The notes: a model not told the origin generated them from the letters alone. A DNA stretch of 64,000 nt from Streptomyces sp. ATexAB-D23 (GCF_000373645.1 NZ_KB892079.1:186001-250000), one strand, 5' to 3'; counted from the stretch's first letter, positions 46,901 to 57,550 are shown. Numbers and translations: made by a program.

Positions 46901-49410
46901 TGCGCGTCCCGCTTTCCTGGCTGCGGGAGTACGTCGACCTGCCGGCCACCGAGACCGGCCGTGACGTACAGGCCAAGCTCGTCGCCGTCGGCCTGGAGGT
47001 CGAGACGGTCGAGCAGATCGGCGCCGGCCTCACCGGCCCGCTGGTCGTCGGACAGGTGCTGACCATCGAGGAGCTGGAGGGCTTCAAGAAGCCGATCCGC
47101 TTCTGCACGGTGGACGTCGGCACGGCCAACGGCACCGGCGAGCCGCAGGAGATCGTCTGCGGAGCCCGTAACTTCGCCGTCGGCGACAAGGTCGTCGTGG
47201 TCCTGCCCGGCGCCGTGCTGCCCGGCGACTTCGCGATCGCCGCCCGCAAGACGTACGGCAAGACCTCGCACGGCATGATCTGCTCCACCGACGAGCTCGG
47301 CATGGGCGACGACGGCACGCACGGCATCATCGTGCTGCCGCCGGAGCACGAGGCCGGCACCGACGCCATCGAGCTGCTCGAACTCGTGGACGAGGTCCTC
47401 GACATCGCCGTCACGCCCGACCGCGGTTACTGCCTGTCGATGCGGGGCGTCGCCCGCGAGACCGCCACCGCCTACGGCCTGCCGCTGCGCGACCCGGCTC
47501 TCCTGGACGTGCCCGCGCCCAACGCGTACGGCTACCCGGTCAAGGTCTCCGACCCGATCGGCTGCTCCCGCTTCACCGCGCGCACCGTCGTCGGACTCCA
47601 GCCCGAGGCCCGTACGCCGATCTGGATGCAGCGCCGGCTCCAGAAGGCGGACATGCGGCCGATCTCGCTCGCCGTCGACGTCACCAACTACGTGATGCTC
47701 GAACTCGGCCAGCCGCTGCACGCCTACGACCGCACCCGCATCGACGGGCCGATCGGGGTGCGCCGCGCCGAGCAGGGCGAGAAGCTCACCACGCTCGACG
47801 GCGCGGCCCGCGTCCTGGACGCCGGGGACCTCGTCATCACGGACAACCGCGGCCCCATCGGCCTCGCGGGCGTCATGGGCGGCGCCGACACGGAGATCGC
47901 GGACGCCGCCGAGGGCGCGCACACCGCCGAGGTCGTCATCGAGGCCGCGCACTTCGACGCGATCTCGATCGCCCGCACCGCACGCCGCCACAAGCTGCCC
48001 TCCGAGGCGTCCAAGCGCTTCGAGCGCGGCGTCGACCCGCAGGCCGCCGCCGCTGCCGCGCAGCGCACCGTCGACCTGCTGGTGCTCCTGGCCGGCGGCA
48101 CCGCCGAGGCGGGCGTCACCGAGGTGACCGCCCCCTCCGCGCCCCGCACCATCACGATGCCCGCCGACCACCCCGACAAGGTCGCCGGTGTCACCTACGG
48201 CCGCGAGACCGTCGTGCGCCGCCTCCAGGAGGTCGGCTGCGACGTCTACGGGCAGGACGAGCTCCTCGTCACGACCCCGTCCTGGCGGCCCGACCTGAAC
48301 GAGCCGAACGACCTCGCCGAAGAGGTCATCCGGCTGGAGGGCTACGAGAACCTCCCCTCCACGCTCCCGACGCCGCCCTCGGGCCGCGGGCTCACCGACC
48401 GCCAGCGGCTGCACCGCCGCGTCGGCCGGGCGCTCGCGGGCGCGGGCTACGTCGAGGCGCTGAACTACCCGTTCATCGGCGAGGCGGTCCTCGACCAGCT
48501 CAGTCTGGAGGCGGACGACGACCGCCGCCGCACCGTCGAGCTGGTCAACCCGATCTCCGACGAGGAGCCCTCGCTGCGCACCACGCTGCTGCCGGGTCTC
48601 CTCGGCGCGCTGCGGCGCAACGACGGCCGCGGCAGCCATGACCTCGCGCTCTTCGAGACCGGTCTCGTCTTCAGGCCGTCGGGGCAGGAGACCAAGCCCG
48701 TCCGGCTGCCCGTCGACCGGCGCCCGTCGGACGAGGAGATCGCCTCGCTCGACGCCGCGCTGCCGCGCCAGCCGCGACACGCCGCCGTGGTCCTCGCGGG
48801 CGCCCGCGAGCAGGCCGGCTGGTGGGGCAAGGGCCGCCCCGCCGACTGGGCGGACTCCGTCGAGGCGGCGCGCACCGTCGCCCGCGAGGCCGGTGTCGAG
48901 GTCAGCGTCCGCGCCGACCGGCACGCCCCGTGGCACCCGGGCCGCTGCGCCGCGCTGTATGTGACGGTCGCCGGCGAGGAGACCTTGTTCGGACACGCGG
49001 GCGAGCTGCACCCGCGCGTCATCAAGGAACTCCACCTGCCCGATCGCGCCTGCGCCATGGAGGTCGACCTCGACGTCCTGGAGCAGGCCGTCGACGGCGT
49101 CCTGCGGGCCCCGCGGATCTCCACCTTCCCGGTGGCTACCCAGGACGTCGCGCTGGTCGTCGGCCAGGACGTGCCCGCCGCCGACGTGGAGCGGGCGCTG
49201 CGCGCGGGAGCCGGTGAACTCCTGGAGTCGCTGCGACTGTTCGACGTCTTCACGGGTGAGCAGATCGGCGAGGGCCGCAAGTCCCTGGCGTACGCGCTGC
49301 GGTTCCGTGCCGGCGACCGCACGCTGACGGTCGACGAGGCGAGTGCCGCCCGGGACGCGGCGGTGGCGTTGGCCGCCGAGCGCACGGGCGCGGTGCTGCG
49401 CGGCGCGTAG
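46900..49410 (+). CDS. pheT: Phenylalanyl-tRNA synthetase beta subunit
   Basis: 836 residues, normal length. It has the tRNA-binding EMAP/OB-like domain near residues 40-150, B3/B4 editing domain (about 210-390), B5 (about 410-480), the catalytic-like domain and a C-terminal anticodon-binding FDX-ACB domain (ISTFPVATQDVALVVG). ATG 46900 overlaps the pheS stop. Confidence 0.97.
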   Translation: MRVPLSWLREYVDLPATETGRDVQAKLVAVGLEVETVEQIGAGLTGPLVVGQVLTIEELEGFKKPIRFCTVDVGTANGTGEPQEIVCGARNFAVGDKVVVVLPGAVLPGDFAIAARKTYGKTSHGMICSTDELGMGDDGTHGIIVLPPEHEAGTDAIELLELVDEVLDIAVTPDRGYCLSMRGVARETATAYGLPLRDPALLDVPAPNAYGYPVKVSDPIGCSRFTARTVVGLQPEARTPIWMQRRLQKADMRPISLAVDVTNYVMLELGQPLHAYDRTRIDGPIGVRRAEQGEKLTTLDGAARVLDAGDLVITDNRGPIGLAGVMGGADTEIADAAEGAHTAEVVIEAAHFDAISIARTARRHKLPSEASKRFERGVDPQAAAAAAQRTVDLLVLLAGGTAEAGVTEVTAPSAPRTITMPADHPDKVAGVTYGRETVVRRLQEVGCDVYGQDELLVTTPSWRPDLNEPNDLAEEVIRLEGYENLPSTLPTPPSGRGLTDRQRLHRRVGRALAGAGYVEALNYPFIGEAVLDQLSLEADDDRRRTVELVNPISDEEPSLRTTLLPGLLGALRRNDGRGSHDLALFETGLVFRPSGQETKPVRLPVDRRPSDEEIASLDAALPRQPRHAAVVLAGAREQAGWWGKGRPADWADSVEAARTVAREAGVEVSVRADRHAPWHPGRCAALYVTVAGEETLFGHAGELHPRVIKELHLPDRACAMEVDLDVLEQAVDGVLRAPRISTFPVATQDVALVVGQDVPAADVERALRAGAGELLESLRLFDVFTGEQIGEGRKSLAYALRFRAGDRTLTVDEASAARDAAVALAAERTGAVLRGA

Positions 49411-49425
49411 CCGCTCCGCACGATG

Positions 49426-49463
49426 AGGAGGGGCGTATCCGGGAGACCGGATACGCCCCTCCT
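49426..49463 (+). terminator. Terminator of pheS-pheT
   Basis: Perfect 17-bp stem (49426-49442 with 49447-49463) closed by a GAGA tetraloop, 15 bp after the pheT stop. Confidence 0.85.
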
Positions 49464-49644
49464 GCGTCTCGCAGGTCCTCTCCGCCGCGGAGTGTCGGGC
49501 AGGCCGGCGGGGGACTGCGCGGGGGGCGGTCGCCGTGCTGTACGAGGGGGAGCAGGCGACCCGTCCGCTTCCTGCGAGGGATTCATTCAAGCGAGCCGCC
49601 GGGCCGTGCGGCAGCGTGCGCGGCGGGACGGTTCGGGCATTCCG

Positions 49645-49661
49645 TTCACACCCCGTGTGAA
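49645..49661. promoter_or_regulatory. Palindrome upstream of the TPR-type regulator
   Basis: TTCACAC (49645-49651), CCC, GTGTGAA (49655-49661): a perfect inverted repeat 53 bp before ATG 49715. It is a candidate operator, possibly for autoregulation. Confidence 0.5.
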
Positions 49662-49714
49662 TCGTGCTCCACTGGGGCGACACGTCCTGGCGTGCCGACC
49701 CACCGGAGGGGGAC

Positions 49715-51064
49715 ATGGGGCCAAAGGAGCCCAACACTGCGCTGGAGGCTCTGATCGACGAGGCGGGCGTCTCCCGGGCCGGACTCGCCGCCCATGTGAA
49801 CCGCGCCGGCCGCACCCGGGGGCTGGGCCTGCGCTACGAACACACCGCCGTCGCCCGCTGGCTCAAGGGCCAGCGCCCGCGCGGCGAGGTGCCCGACCTG
49901 ATCTGCGAGGTGCTCGGAAACCGCCTGTGCCGGGCCGTTTCACTGGACGACATCGGCATGGCCGCCCCCGACGGCCACGCGCCCGCCCAGGGCTCCTCGC
50001 TCACCGGCTTTGTGGAACGGGCCACCGCCGTCTGGCGGTCCGACGCCCAGCAGCGCCCGCACGTCGTCACCGCGCCGGCCGCCACCGGGACCACCGCGGT
50101 GATGCCCGTCTGGGAGTGGGAGAACCCCCCGGAGGACGCGGATGTGTCACGGGCCGGGCCCAACCGGGTCGGCGCGGCCGACATAGCAACGCTGCGGGCC
50201 GCCCGTGACCACTACGAACTGATGTACCGCAGGGCCGGCGGAATCGCGACGCGTTCGCGCGTCGTCGGTTTCCTCAACGCCGAGACCGCCCCCTTGCTGC
50301 GGGGCGGCTACAGCGACACGACGGGGCGTCAGCTGCACCGCGCGGCGGGCGCGTTGGTGGCCGTCGCCGGGATCTGCGCCTACGACTCCGACGCGCACGG
50401 CCTCGCCCAGCGCTACTTCCACCAGGCGCTGCGCCTGGCCAAGGCGAGCGGGGACCGGGGGCTCGGCGGCTATGTGATCGCCCTGCTGGTCAACCAGTCG
50501 CTGTTCCTGGCCGAGTACCGCCAGTCCGTGGCCTTCGCCGAGGCGGCCCTGCGCGCGGCGGGACGCGAGATCACCCCCGCCCTCGCCGCCGACCTCCACG
50601 CGATGCAGGCCAAGGCGTACGCCCGGCTCGGGGACCGGGTGGGCGCGCTGACGTGCATCGGCCACGCCGAGTCGGAGGCCGCCCGGATCCGGCCGGGCCG
50701 GGAGCCGGACGAGACGGGGTACGTCCAGCCGGGGCTGGTCGATGTGCAGGTGGCGGAAGCGCTGTTGAGCCTCGGGGATCTCGCGGGGGCGCGGGAGCAC
50801 GCGGTGGCGGCGGTGAGCACGCCCGCGCACGACCGGGGCATGGTCCACCGGCTCGCGATGCTGACCACTATCGAGCTGCGGCAGGGCGAGGCGGACCGGG
50901 CGGCGGTCACGGCCACCGAGATGGCGGACCGGGCCCGCGGCATGGAGTCGCAGCGGCTGCGTGACCGGCTGCGGACGGTGCGCGAGGAACTGGTCGCCAG
51001 CGGGTGCGCGGACGCGGAGCGGGCCGCCGAACGGGTCGAGGGGGCGCTGCGCGTACCGCTGTGA
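49715..51064 (+). CDS. HTH/TPR regulator (NsdA-like architecture)
   Basis: 449 residues. The N-terminus (about 1-70) looks like an atypical XRE-type HTH (DEAGVSRAGLAAHVNRAG, AVARWLKGQRPRGEVPDLIC). The C-terminal half (about 200-440) is Ala/Leu/Arg-rich helical TPR-like repeat. This plan resembles the Streptomyces NsdA family, which negatively influences development and antibiotic production; the match is by architecture only. ATG 49715 has GGAGGGGG. A Nudix gene follows after 51 bp. Confidence 0.75.
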   Translation: MGPKEPNTALEALIDEAGVSRAGLAAHVNRAGRTRGLGLRYEHTAVARWLKGQRPRGEVPDLICEVLGNRLCRAVSLDDIGMAAPDGHAPAQGSSLTGFVERATAVWRSDAQQRPHVVTAPAATGTTAVMPVWEWENPPEDADVSRAGPNRVGAADIATLRAARDHYELMYRRAGGIATRSRVVGFLNAETAPLLRGGYSDTTGRQLHRAAGALVAVAGICAYDSDAHGLAQRYFHQALRLAKASGDRGLGGYVIALLVNQSLFLAEYRQSVAFAEAALRAAGREITPALAADLHAMQAKAYARLGDRVGALTCIGHAESEAARIRPGREPDETGYVQPGLVDVQVAEALLSLGDLAGAREHAVAAVSTPAHDRGMVHRLAMLTTIELRQGEADRAAVTATEMADRARGMESQRLRDRLRTVREELVASGCADAERAAERVEGALRVPL

Positions 51065-51115
51065 GCCCCGGTCTGCTGCGATACGGCCACCTACGAGCAA
51101 GAAGGTGGCAGAACT

Positions 51116-51646
51116 GTGCAATGGACGAATCTGAACGAACAGACTGTGTATGAGAACCGTTGGTTCCGGGTCAATCTGGCCGACGTCGTGCTCCCCGACG
51201 GGGGCCGTCTCGACCACTTCGTGATCCGGCTCCGCCCGGTGGCGGCGGCGACCGTCGTCAACGCGGCGAACGAGGTGCTGCTGCTGTGGCGGCACCGGTT
51301 CATCACCGACAGCTGGGGCTGGGAACTGGCCGCGGGCGTGGTGGAGGACGGCGAGGAGCCGGCCGCCGCGGCCGCCCGGGAGATGGAGGAGGAGACCGGC
51401 TGGCGTCCCGGCCCATTGCACCCGCTGCTGACCGTGGAACCGTCCAACGGCCTCACCGACGCCCGGCACCACTTCTACTGGGGCGAGGAGGCGGCCCGGA
51501 CCGGGGAGCCCCGCGACGCCTTCGAGTCCTCGCGCCGCGAGTGGATACCGCTCAAGCTGGTACCCGACCTGATCGCCCGCGGCGAGGTCCCGGCGGCGGG
51601 CATGGCGGCCGGGCTGATGATGCTGCACCACTTACGGCTGGGCTGA
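51116..51646 (+). CDS. Nudix hydrolase
   Basis: 176 residues. The Nudix box is present (from Gly in AAGVVEDGEEPAAAAARE to EEETGW; pattern Gx5Ex7REx2EExGx). It is ADP-ribose pyrophosphatase-like in overall plan (WFRVNLADVVLPDG, LLWRHRFITDSWGWELA). GTG 51116 with AAGAAGGTGG upstream. It may be cotranscribed with the TPR regulator. Confidence 0.9.
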   Translation: MQWTNLNEQTVYENRWFRVNLADVVLPDGGRLDHFVIRLRPVAAATVVNAANEVLLLWRHRFITDSWGWELAAGVVEDGEEPAAAAAREMEEETGWRPGPLHPLLTVEPSNGLTDARHHFYWGEEAARTGEPRDAFESSRREWIPLKLVPDLIARGEVPAAGMAAGLMMLHHLRLG

Positions 51647-51703
51647 GCCGCACCCGGTCCGGGCGAGGGACCGCGCGCCCCTCGCCCGGACCGGTCCGCG
51701 CCG

Positions 51704-52564
51704 TCACGCGTACGGGTAGAACCCCGACCCCGTCTTGCGCCCGAGCCGGCCCGCGTCCACCATGCGCTGGAGCAGCGGGGGAGCGGCGTACAGGGGCTCC
51801 TTGTATTCGGCGTACATCGAGTCGGCGACCGAGGCCACGGTGTCCAGGCCGATCAGGTCCGCGAGCTTGAGCGGGCCCATCGGGTGGGCGCAGCCCATCT
51901 CCATGCCGTTGTCGATGTCCTCGCGGCTGGCGATGCCCGACTCGAACATCCGGATCGCGGAGAGGAGGTACGGGATCAGCAGGGCATTGACGACGAAGCC
52001 GGAGCGGTCCTGGGCGCGGATCGGGTGCTTGCCCAGTATGTCCTGCACCACGGCCTCGGACCGTGCGATCGTCTCGTCCGAGGTGGTGAGCGCGGGGATC
52101 AGTTCGACGAGCTTCTGCACGGGCGCCGGGTTGAAGAAGTGGATGCCGATGACCTGGTCCGGCCGGGAGGTGGCGACGGCCAGCTTCACCAGCGGGATCG
52201 AGGAGGTGTTGGAGGCGAGGATCGCGTCCGGGCGGGTCACCACCTGGTCGAGGACCTGGAAGATCTCGGTCTTGACCTGCTCGTTTTCCACGACGGCCTC
52301 GATGACGAGGTCACGGTCGGCGAACTCGCCGAGGTCGGTGGTGAAGCTGAGGCGGTCCAGCGTCTCGTCGCGCTCCGCCGCGGTGATCTTGCCGCGCTCC
52401 GCCGCCTTCGACAGGGAGTTGTGGAGCCGGGTGCGGCCGATCTCCAGCGCCTCGCCGGTCGTCTCGGCCACCTTGACGTCCAGGCCGCTGCGGGCGCAGA
52501 CCTCCGCGATGCCGGCGCCCATCTGGCCGCAGCCCACCACTCCGACGCGTGCAATGTCGGCCAT
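51704..52564 (-). CDS. 3-hydroxybutyryl-CoA dehydrogenase
   Basis: 286 residues from ATG 52564; GTG 52576 (VTDSMADI) with GAGAGG upstream is an alternative. Rossmann motif VGVVGCGQMGAGIAEVCARSG, 3-HCDH NAD-binding domain with NTSSIPL and HFFNPAPVQKLVELI, and C-terminal domain ending GRLGRKTGSGFYPYA. It interconverts 3-hydroxyacyl-CoA and acetoacetyl-CoA-type compounds in fatty-acid, PHB or phenylacetate-like degradation. No other beta-oxidation gene is adjacent. Confidence 0.93.
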   Translation of the reverse strand: MADIARVGVVGCGQMGAGIAEVCARSGLDVKVAETTGEALEIGRTRLHNSLSKAAERGKITAAERDETLDRLSFTTDLGEFADRDLVIEAVVENEQVKTEIFQVLDQVVTRPDAILASNTSSIPLVKLAVATSRPDQVIGIHFFNPAPVQKLVELIPALTTSDETIARSEAVVQDILGKHPIRAQDRSGFVVNALLIPYLLSAIRMFESGIASREDIDNGMEMGCAHPMGPLKLADLIGLDTVASVADSMYAEYKEPLYAAPPLLQRMVDAGRLGRKTGSGFYPYA

Positions 52565-52752
52565 AGAGTCCGTCACCTCGTGCCTCTCGATGTTCTCCGT
52601 TCGGCGGCTTCCGTCTGATTCCGGGCTCCACCACGACTCCACGACGTTACTCCGTCGCCTGCCGGGGATCGCGGGCCGGGGCGGGCATGCTCGGACCTGC
52701 GCCCGGATTGCGGGCATATGAACGAGTGCGGAGAAGGGGCAGGTGCGGCGCG

Positions 52753-54033
52753 ATGCGAGGAGTGACCCGAAGGGGTTGGGTGACCGGTGCGGCCGGGGCG
52801 GTCGCCGGGGTGGCGGGGGCGGCGGCCGTGGCCGGTGACGCCGCCGTCGCGACGCCCCGGCGGGCCCCGGCCCGCCCGGGACCGGCCGGCCGGCGGGACG
52901 TGGTGCGGCGCGAGCTGCGCGGCATGTGGGTGGCGACCATCGCCAACACCGACTGGCCGTCGAAGGCCGGGCTGTCCGCCGACGCGCAGCGGGCCGAGTT
53001 GATCGCGTACCTCGACCGGGCCGTCGAGCGGAAGCTGAACGCGGTGATCCTCCAGGTCCGCCCGTCCGCCGACGCGCTGTGGCCCTCCGCTTACGAACCG
53101 TGGGCCCAGTGCCTGACGGGGGTGCAGGGCAAGGACCCCGGTTGGGACCCGCTGGGCACCGCGGTCCAGGAGGCGCACAGCCGGGGGCTCGAACTGCACG
53201 CCTGGTTCAACCCGTACCGGGTGGCCAACCACACGGACCTCTCGAAGCTGACCGCGAGCCACCCGGCCCGGCGCCACCCCGACTGGGTCCTGCCCTACGG
53301 CGGCAAGCTGTACTACAACCCGGGCCTGCCCGAGGTCCGCGCCTTCGTGCGGGACGCGATGCTGGACGCGGTCCGCCGCTACGACATCGACGCGGTGCAC
53401 TGGGACGACTACTTCTACCCGTATCCGGTGGCCGGCGAGACCTTCGCGGACGGCGCCGCCTACGAGAAGTACGGCGCGGGCTTCCCGGACAGGGCCGCCT
53501 GGCGGCGCGACAACACGGACAAGCTGGTACGCGAGACCGCCGAACGCGTCAAGGCACTCAAGCCCGGCGTCCGGTTCGGGATCAGCCCCTTCGGCGTCTG
53601 GCGCAACGCGGCCACGGACCCGGCCGGCTCGGACACCAGGGCGGGCGTGGAGACGTACGACGACCTGTACGCCGACACCCGGGGCTGGATCAAGAAGGGC
53701 TGGATCGACTACATCTGCCCGCAGCTCTACTGGAACATCGGCTACCCGGCGGCGGACTACGCCGTGCTCGTGCCCTGGTGGTCCGAGGTCGTACGCGGCA
53801 CGGGCGTCGACCTCTTCATCGGCGAGGCGCTCTACAAATGCGGCGACCCGGCCCAGCCCGCGGCCTGGCAGGACCCGGCGGAGCTGTCGCACCACATCGT
53901 CCTGGCGGCCCGGCACGACCAGGTCCGCGGCCACGCCTACTTCTCGGCGAAGAGCGTGGTCACGGACCGGATCGGCGCGCTGGACCGGGTGGTCGCCGAC
54001 CACTACCGGTCACGTGTGCGGCCGCCGCGCTGA
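52753..54033 (+). CDS. Secreted glycoside-hydrolase-like protein (GHL10/DUF187), Tat signal
   Basis: 426 residues. Twin-arginine-like signal (TRRGWVTGAAGAVAG) and cleavage near residue 40; GHL10/DUF187 domain from RELRGMWVATIANTDWPSK with LHAWFNPYR and DAVHWDDYFYPYP (catalytic acid region) and a barrel to the end (LYWNIGYPAADYAVLVPWW). Related YngK/FenI-type proteins may act on cell-envelope glycans. ATG 52753 is chosen for length and AGGGGC site. It is a likely client of the TatA/TatC system encoded at 7.6-8.9 kb. Confidence 0.85.
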   Translation: MRGVTRRGWVTGAAGAVAGVAGAAAVAGDAAVATPRRAPARPGPAGRRDVVRRELRGMWVATIANTDWPSKAGLSADAQRAELIAYLDRAVERKLNAVILQVRPSADALWPSAYEPWAQCLTGVQGKDPGWDPLGTAVQEAHSRGLELHAWFNPYRVANHTDLSKLTASHPARRHPDWVLPYGGKLYYNPGLPEVRAFVRDAMLDAVRRYDIDAVHWDDYFYPYPVAGETFADGAAYEKYGAGFPDRAAWRRDNTDKLVRETAERVKALKPGVRFGISPFGVWRNAATDPAGSDTRAGVETYDDLYADTRGWIKKGWIDYICPQLYWNIGYPAADYAVLVPWWSEVVRGTGVDLFIGEALYKCGDPAQPAAWQDPAELSHHIVLAARHDQVRGHAYFSAKSVVTDRIGALDRVVADHYRSRVRPPR

Positions 54034-54046
54034 CGGTTGGGGCCAT

Positions 54047-54098
54047 GGGCCTTTCATCCGGATCGCCGCCGGGCGCGGGCTGATCCGGAGAAAGGCCC
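54047..54098. terminator. Bidirectional terminator hairpin
   Basis: 54047-54064 pairs with 54082-54098 (GGGCCTTTC with GAAAGGCCC at the base, TCCGGATC with GATCCGGA above; one bulge), between the convergent glycosidase-like and DUF1918 genes. Confidence 0.75.
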
Positions 54099-54313
54099 TA
54101 CGTGATGTCCGCGTCCCGGCCGGACGCGCAGCCGGTGTGCTGGACGACCGTGTCGGGGCCCGGCGCGAGCAGATGTTCGTGTCCGTCGTCGAAGCGGACG
54201 CGGTACGGGGGAGTGCCCCCGGCCCCGAGGACTTCGACGATCTCCGCGACCCGGTCCTGCTGTCCCACGGTCCTGCCGTGCGTCAGCAGCCGGTCGCCCG
54301 TGTGTGCCTCCAT
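54098..54313 (-). CDS. DUF1918 protein
   Basis: 71 residues. Starts MEAHTGDRLLTHGRTVGQQD and has PPYRVRFDDGHEHLLAPGPD, the hallmark of the DUF1918 (SH3-barrel-like) family, which is found in actinobacteria with no known role. ATG 54313 with AGGAGG 9-14 bp upstream. A remnant of a second copy is present at 57464-57495. Confidence 0.85.
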   Translation of the reverse strand: MEAHTGDRLLTHGRTVGQQDRVAEIVEVLGAGGTPPYRVRFDDGHEHLLAPGPDTVVQHTGCASGRDADIT

Positions 54314-54355
54314 CGGGAGTGACCTCCTCACGGGTGGCGTGCCGTTGCCGCCAGT

Positions 54356-55313
<958 letters not shown>

Positions 55314-55315
<2 letters not shown>

Positions 55316-56780
55316 GCGTGAGCGTAGCAGCGTGGTGGAGCTGGCCACAGCCCTGCGGTCGGAGCTGAACCGCTACTCTCCAGGTGAGAAGCTGCCGTCC
55401 AGTCGTGCCCTGGTCGAACGGTTCCGGGCCAGTCCGGTGACCGTGTCGCGGGCCGTCGCCCAGCTCGCCGCCGAGGGCCTCGTCGTCACCCGCCCCGGCT
55501 CCGGCGCCTACCGGGCCCGGCCCCTCGCCGACGCCGCGCCCCCGGCCGGCGACACCTCCTGGCAGGAGGTCTCGCTCAGCGGCGACGGCGGCCCCGAGGC
55601 GGTCCCCCGTACCGTCGACGTCTCCGGCCTGCTGGTCAGCCTGGTCGCCCCACCGACCGGCGTCATCGAGCTGAACGGGGGCTACTTGCACGCCTCGCTC
55701 CAGCCCGAACGCGCCCTCGCCGCCGCCCTGACCCGGGCCGGCCGCCGGCCGGGCGCCTGGAGCCGTCCGCCCATCGACGGGCTGACCGAACTGCGCGCCT
55801 GGTTCGCCCGGGACATCGGCCCCGCGCTCGGCGCCGCCGACGTGCTGATCACCGCGGGCGGCCAGAGCGCCCTGGCCACCGCGCTGCGGGCGCTCGCCCC
55901 GCCCGGCGCGCCCGTGCTCGTGGAGTCGCCCACCTACCCCGGCATGCTGGCGGCCGCCCGAGCCGCGGGGCTGCGCCCGGTCCCCGTCCCGGTGGACCGC
56001 GACGGTGTGCGCCCCGACCTGCTCGCCGCAGCTTTCCACGCCACCGGCGCCCGCGTCTTCGTGTGCCAGCCCCTCTTCCAGAACCCGACCGGCACCGTCC
56101 TGTCCAAGGCCCGGCGCCCCGAAGTCGTCCGGATCGCCCGGGAGGCGGGGGCGTTCGTCATCGAGGACGACTTCGCCCGGCTCCTCGCCCACGACGACGC
56201 GGGCCCGCTGCCCAGACCGCTGGCCGCCGACGACCCCGACGGAGTCGTCGTCCACACCCGCTCGCTCACCAAGGCCGCCTCGCCCAGCCTGCGGGTGGGC
56301 GCGCTCGCCGCCCGGGGCCCGGCCCTGGAGCGGCTGCGCGGCATCCAGATCGTGGACAGCTTCTTCGTCCCCCGGCCGCTCCAGGAGGCCGCCCTCGAAC
56401 TGGTCGGCTCACCCGCCTGGGGCCGCCACCTGCGGTCCGTGTCGGCGGAACTGCGCGCCCGGCGTACGGCGATGACGGCGGCGCTGCGCGAGGCGCTGCC
56501 CGGCCTCGCGCTGCCGCACATCCCGGTGGGCGGCGGCTACCTCTGGCTGCGGCTGCCCGGGGCCGAGGCCGGGACGGACGAGTCCGCCATGGTCCAGGCG
56601 GCGCTGCGCGCGGGGGTGGCCGTCGCGCCGGGGCGGCCCTACTTCGGCGCCGAGCCCCCGGCACCGCAGATCCGGCTGAGCTTCGCCTCGGTCGCCGGGC
56701 CGGCCGAACTCGCCGAGGGCGTGCGCCGGCTGCGTACCGCCTGGGAGGGCACCCCGGCCGTCCTGCCGCCCGGACCCTGA
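55314..56780 (+). CDS. MocR-type GntR/aminotransferase regulator
   Basis: 488 residues. GntR winged HTH (about 1-70, KLPSSRALVERFRASPVTVSR) fused to a fold-type I PLP aminotransferase domain (about 110-475; PLP Lys in RSLTKAASPSLRVG, NPTGTVLSKARRPEV, DDFARLLAHDD). MocR regulators sense PLP or amino-compound ligands and typically act on the divergent gene, here the EamA exporter. ATG 55314 overlaps the EamA start. A -10-like TATCCT (55300-55305) lies 8 bp upstream, so a leaderless mRNA is likely. Confidence 0.9.
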
Positions 56781-56852
56781 CCGAGGGATCCGTCGTACGG
56801 GTGTGCGGAGGCACTCTTGACCGGCGCCGCGATCGGCTCCACGATCGCGGCC

Positions 56853-57428
56853 ATGAGTGTTCGAGTCTCGCTCGTCGCCGCAGCGCGTGGTTCCGCCCTG
56901 CTCGCCGAGCGCTTCGACGACGACCGGCCGCTCGACGAGGCGGGCTGGCACGCGGTGCGGTTCGCCGCCCCCGCTCTGATGTCCCTGGGCGACGCCGAAC
57001 TGCGCTACTGCTCACCGACCCCGCGCAGCCGCGCCACGGGCCGGGCGCTCGGCTTCCACCCGCTGGTCCAGCCGGCGCTGCGCGACTGCGACATGGGGCG
57101 GTGGCGGGGCTGCACACTCGCCGATGTCACCGCGCGCGAACCGGCGGCCGTCGACGCCTGGCTGGCGGACCCGCGCGCGGCGCCGCACGGCGGCGAACCG
57201 CTCCTCGCGTTCATCACACGGATAGGCGGCTGGCTGGACACCCGCCCCGCCTGCGACGGCGCCATCGTCGCGGTCGCCGAGCCTGCCGTCGTGCGGGCCG
57301 CCCTCGTCTACGCGCTGAAGGCCCCGCCGTCCTCGTACTGGAACGTGGACGTCGGCCCGCTCTCCACCGTCACGCTCACCGGCCTGCCGCGCCGCTGGTC
57401 CCTGCGCCTGGAGGCGGGGGTGGGCTGA
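56853..57428 (+). CDS. Degenerate histidine phosphatase-fold protein
   Basis: 191 residues (TTG 56817 could extend it by 12). The order of elements is that of the histidine phosphatase superfamily: RHG position, SPxxR-like CSPTPRSRATGRALGF, the LRDCDMGRWRG segment and the second-His region AEPAVVRAALVYAL. But the RHG motif is ARG (VAAARGSALLAER) and the late catalytic His is not found. It therefore probably lacks phosphatase activity and may be a binding or regulatory protein. It lies 72 bp after the MocR gene. Confidence 0.72.
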   Translation: MSVRVSLVAAARGSALLAERFDDDRPLDEAGWHAVRFAAPALMSLGDAELRYCSPTPRSRATGRALGFHPLVQPALRDCDMGRWRGCTLADVTAREPAAVDAWLADPRAAPHGGEPLLAFITRIGGWLDTRPACDGAIVAVAEPAVVRAALVYALKAPPSSYWNVDVGPLSTVTLTGLPRRWSLRLEAGVG

Positions 57429-57463
57429 GGCGGGGCCGCTTTGGGGCCGGGCGCTTTGGGACC

Positions 57464-57495
57464 ACGACGGACACGAACATCTGCTCGCACCGGGC
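57464..57495 (+). pseudogene. Remnant of a DUF1918 gene
   Basis: 32 nt match the complement of the DUF1918 gene at 54158-54189 at 31 positions, and the reading DGHEHLLAPG is preserved. Upstream similarity fades and no start or stop frame survives, so this is a fragment of a duplicated copy. Confidence 0.65.
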
Positions 57496-57550
57496 GCGGC
57501 GGCCGGTGCGCGGGGCGCCGGCCGTCGCGCCCGGATGCGCCACGTGGCGG

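Larger units (their letters stand above)
49411..49714. other. 304-bp gap after pheT
   Basis: Contains the pheT terminator, then about 170 bp without recognisable genes, and a 17-bp palindrome (49645-49661) upstream of the TPR-type regulator. Confidence 0.5.

Noticed and set aside
46636..49815. 1059-codon open frame on the minus strand
   Set aside because: Antisense to pheS/pheT and an artefact of third-position GC bias; no recognisable motifs.
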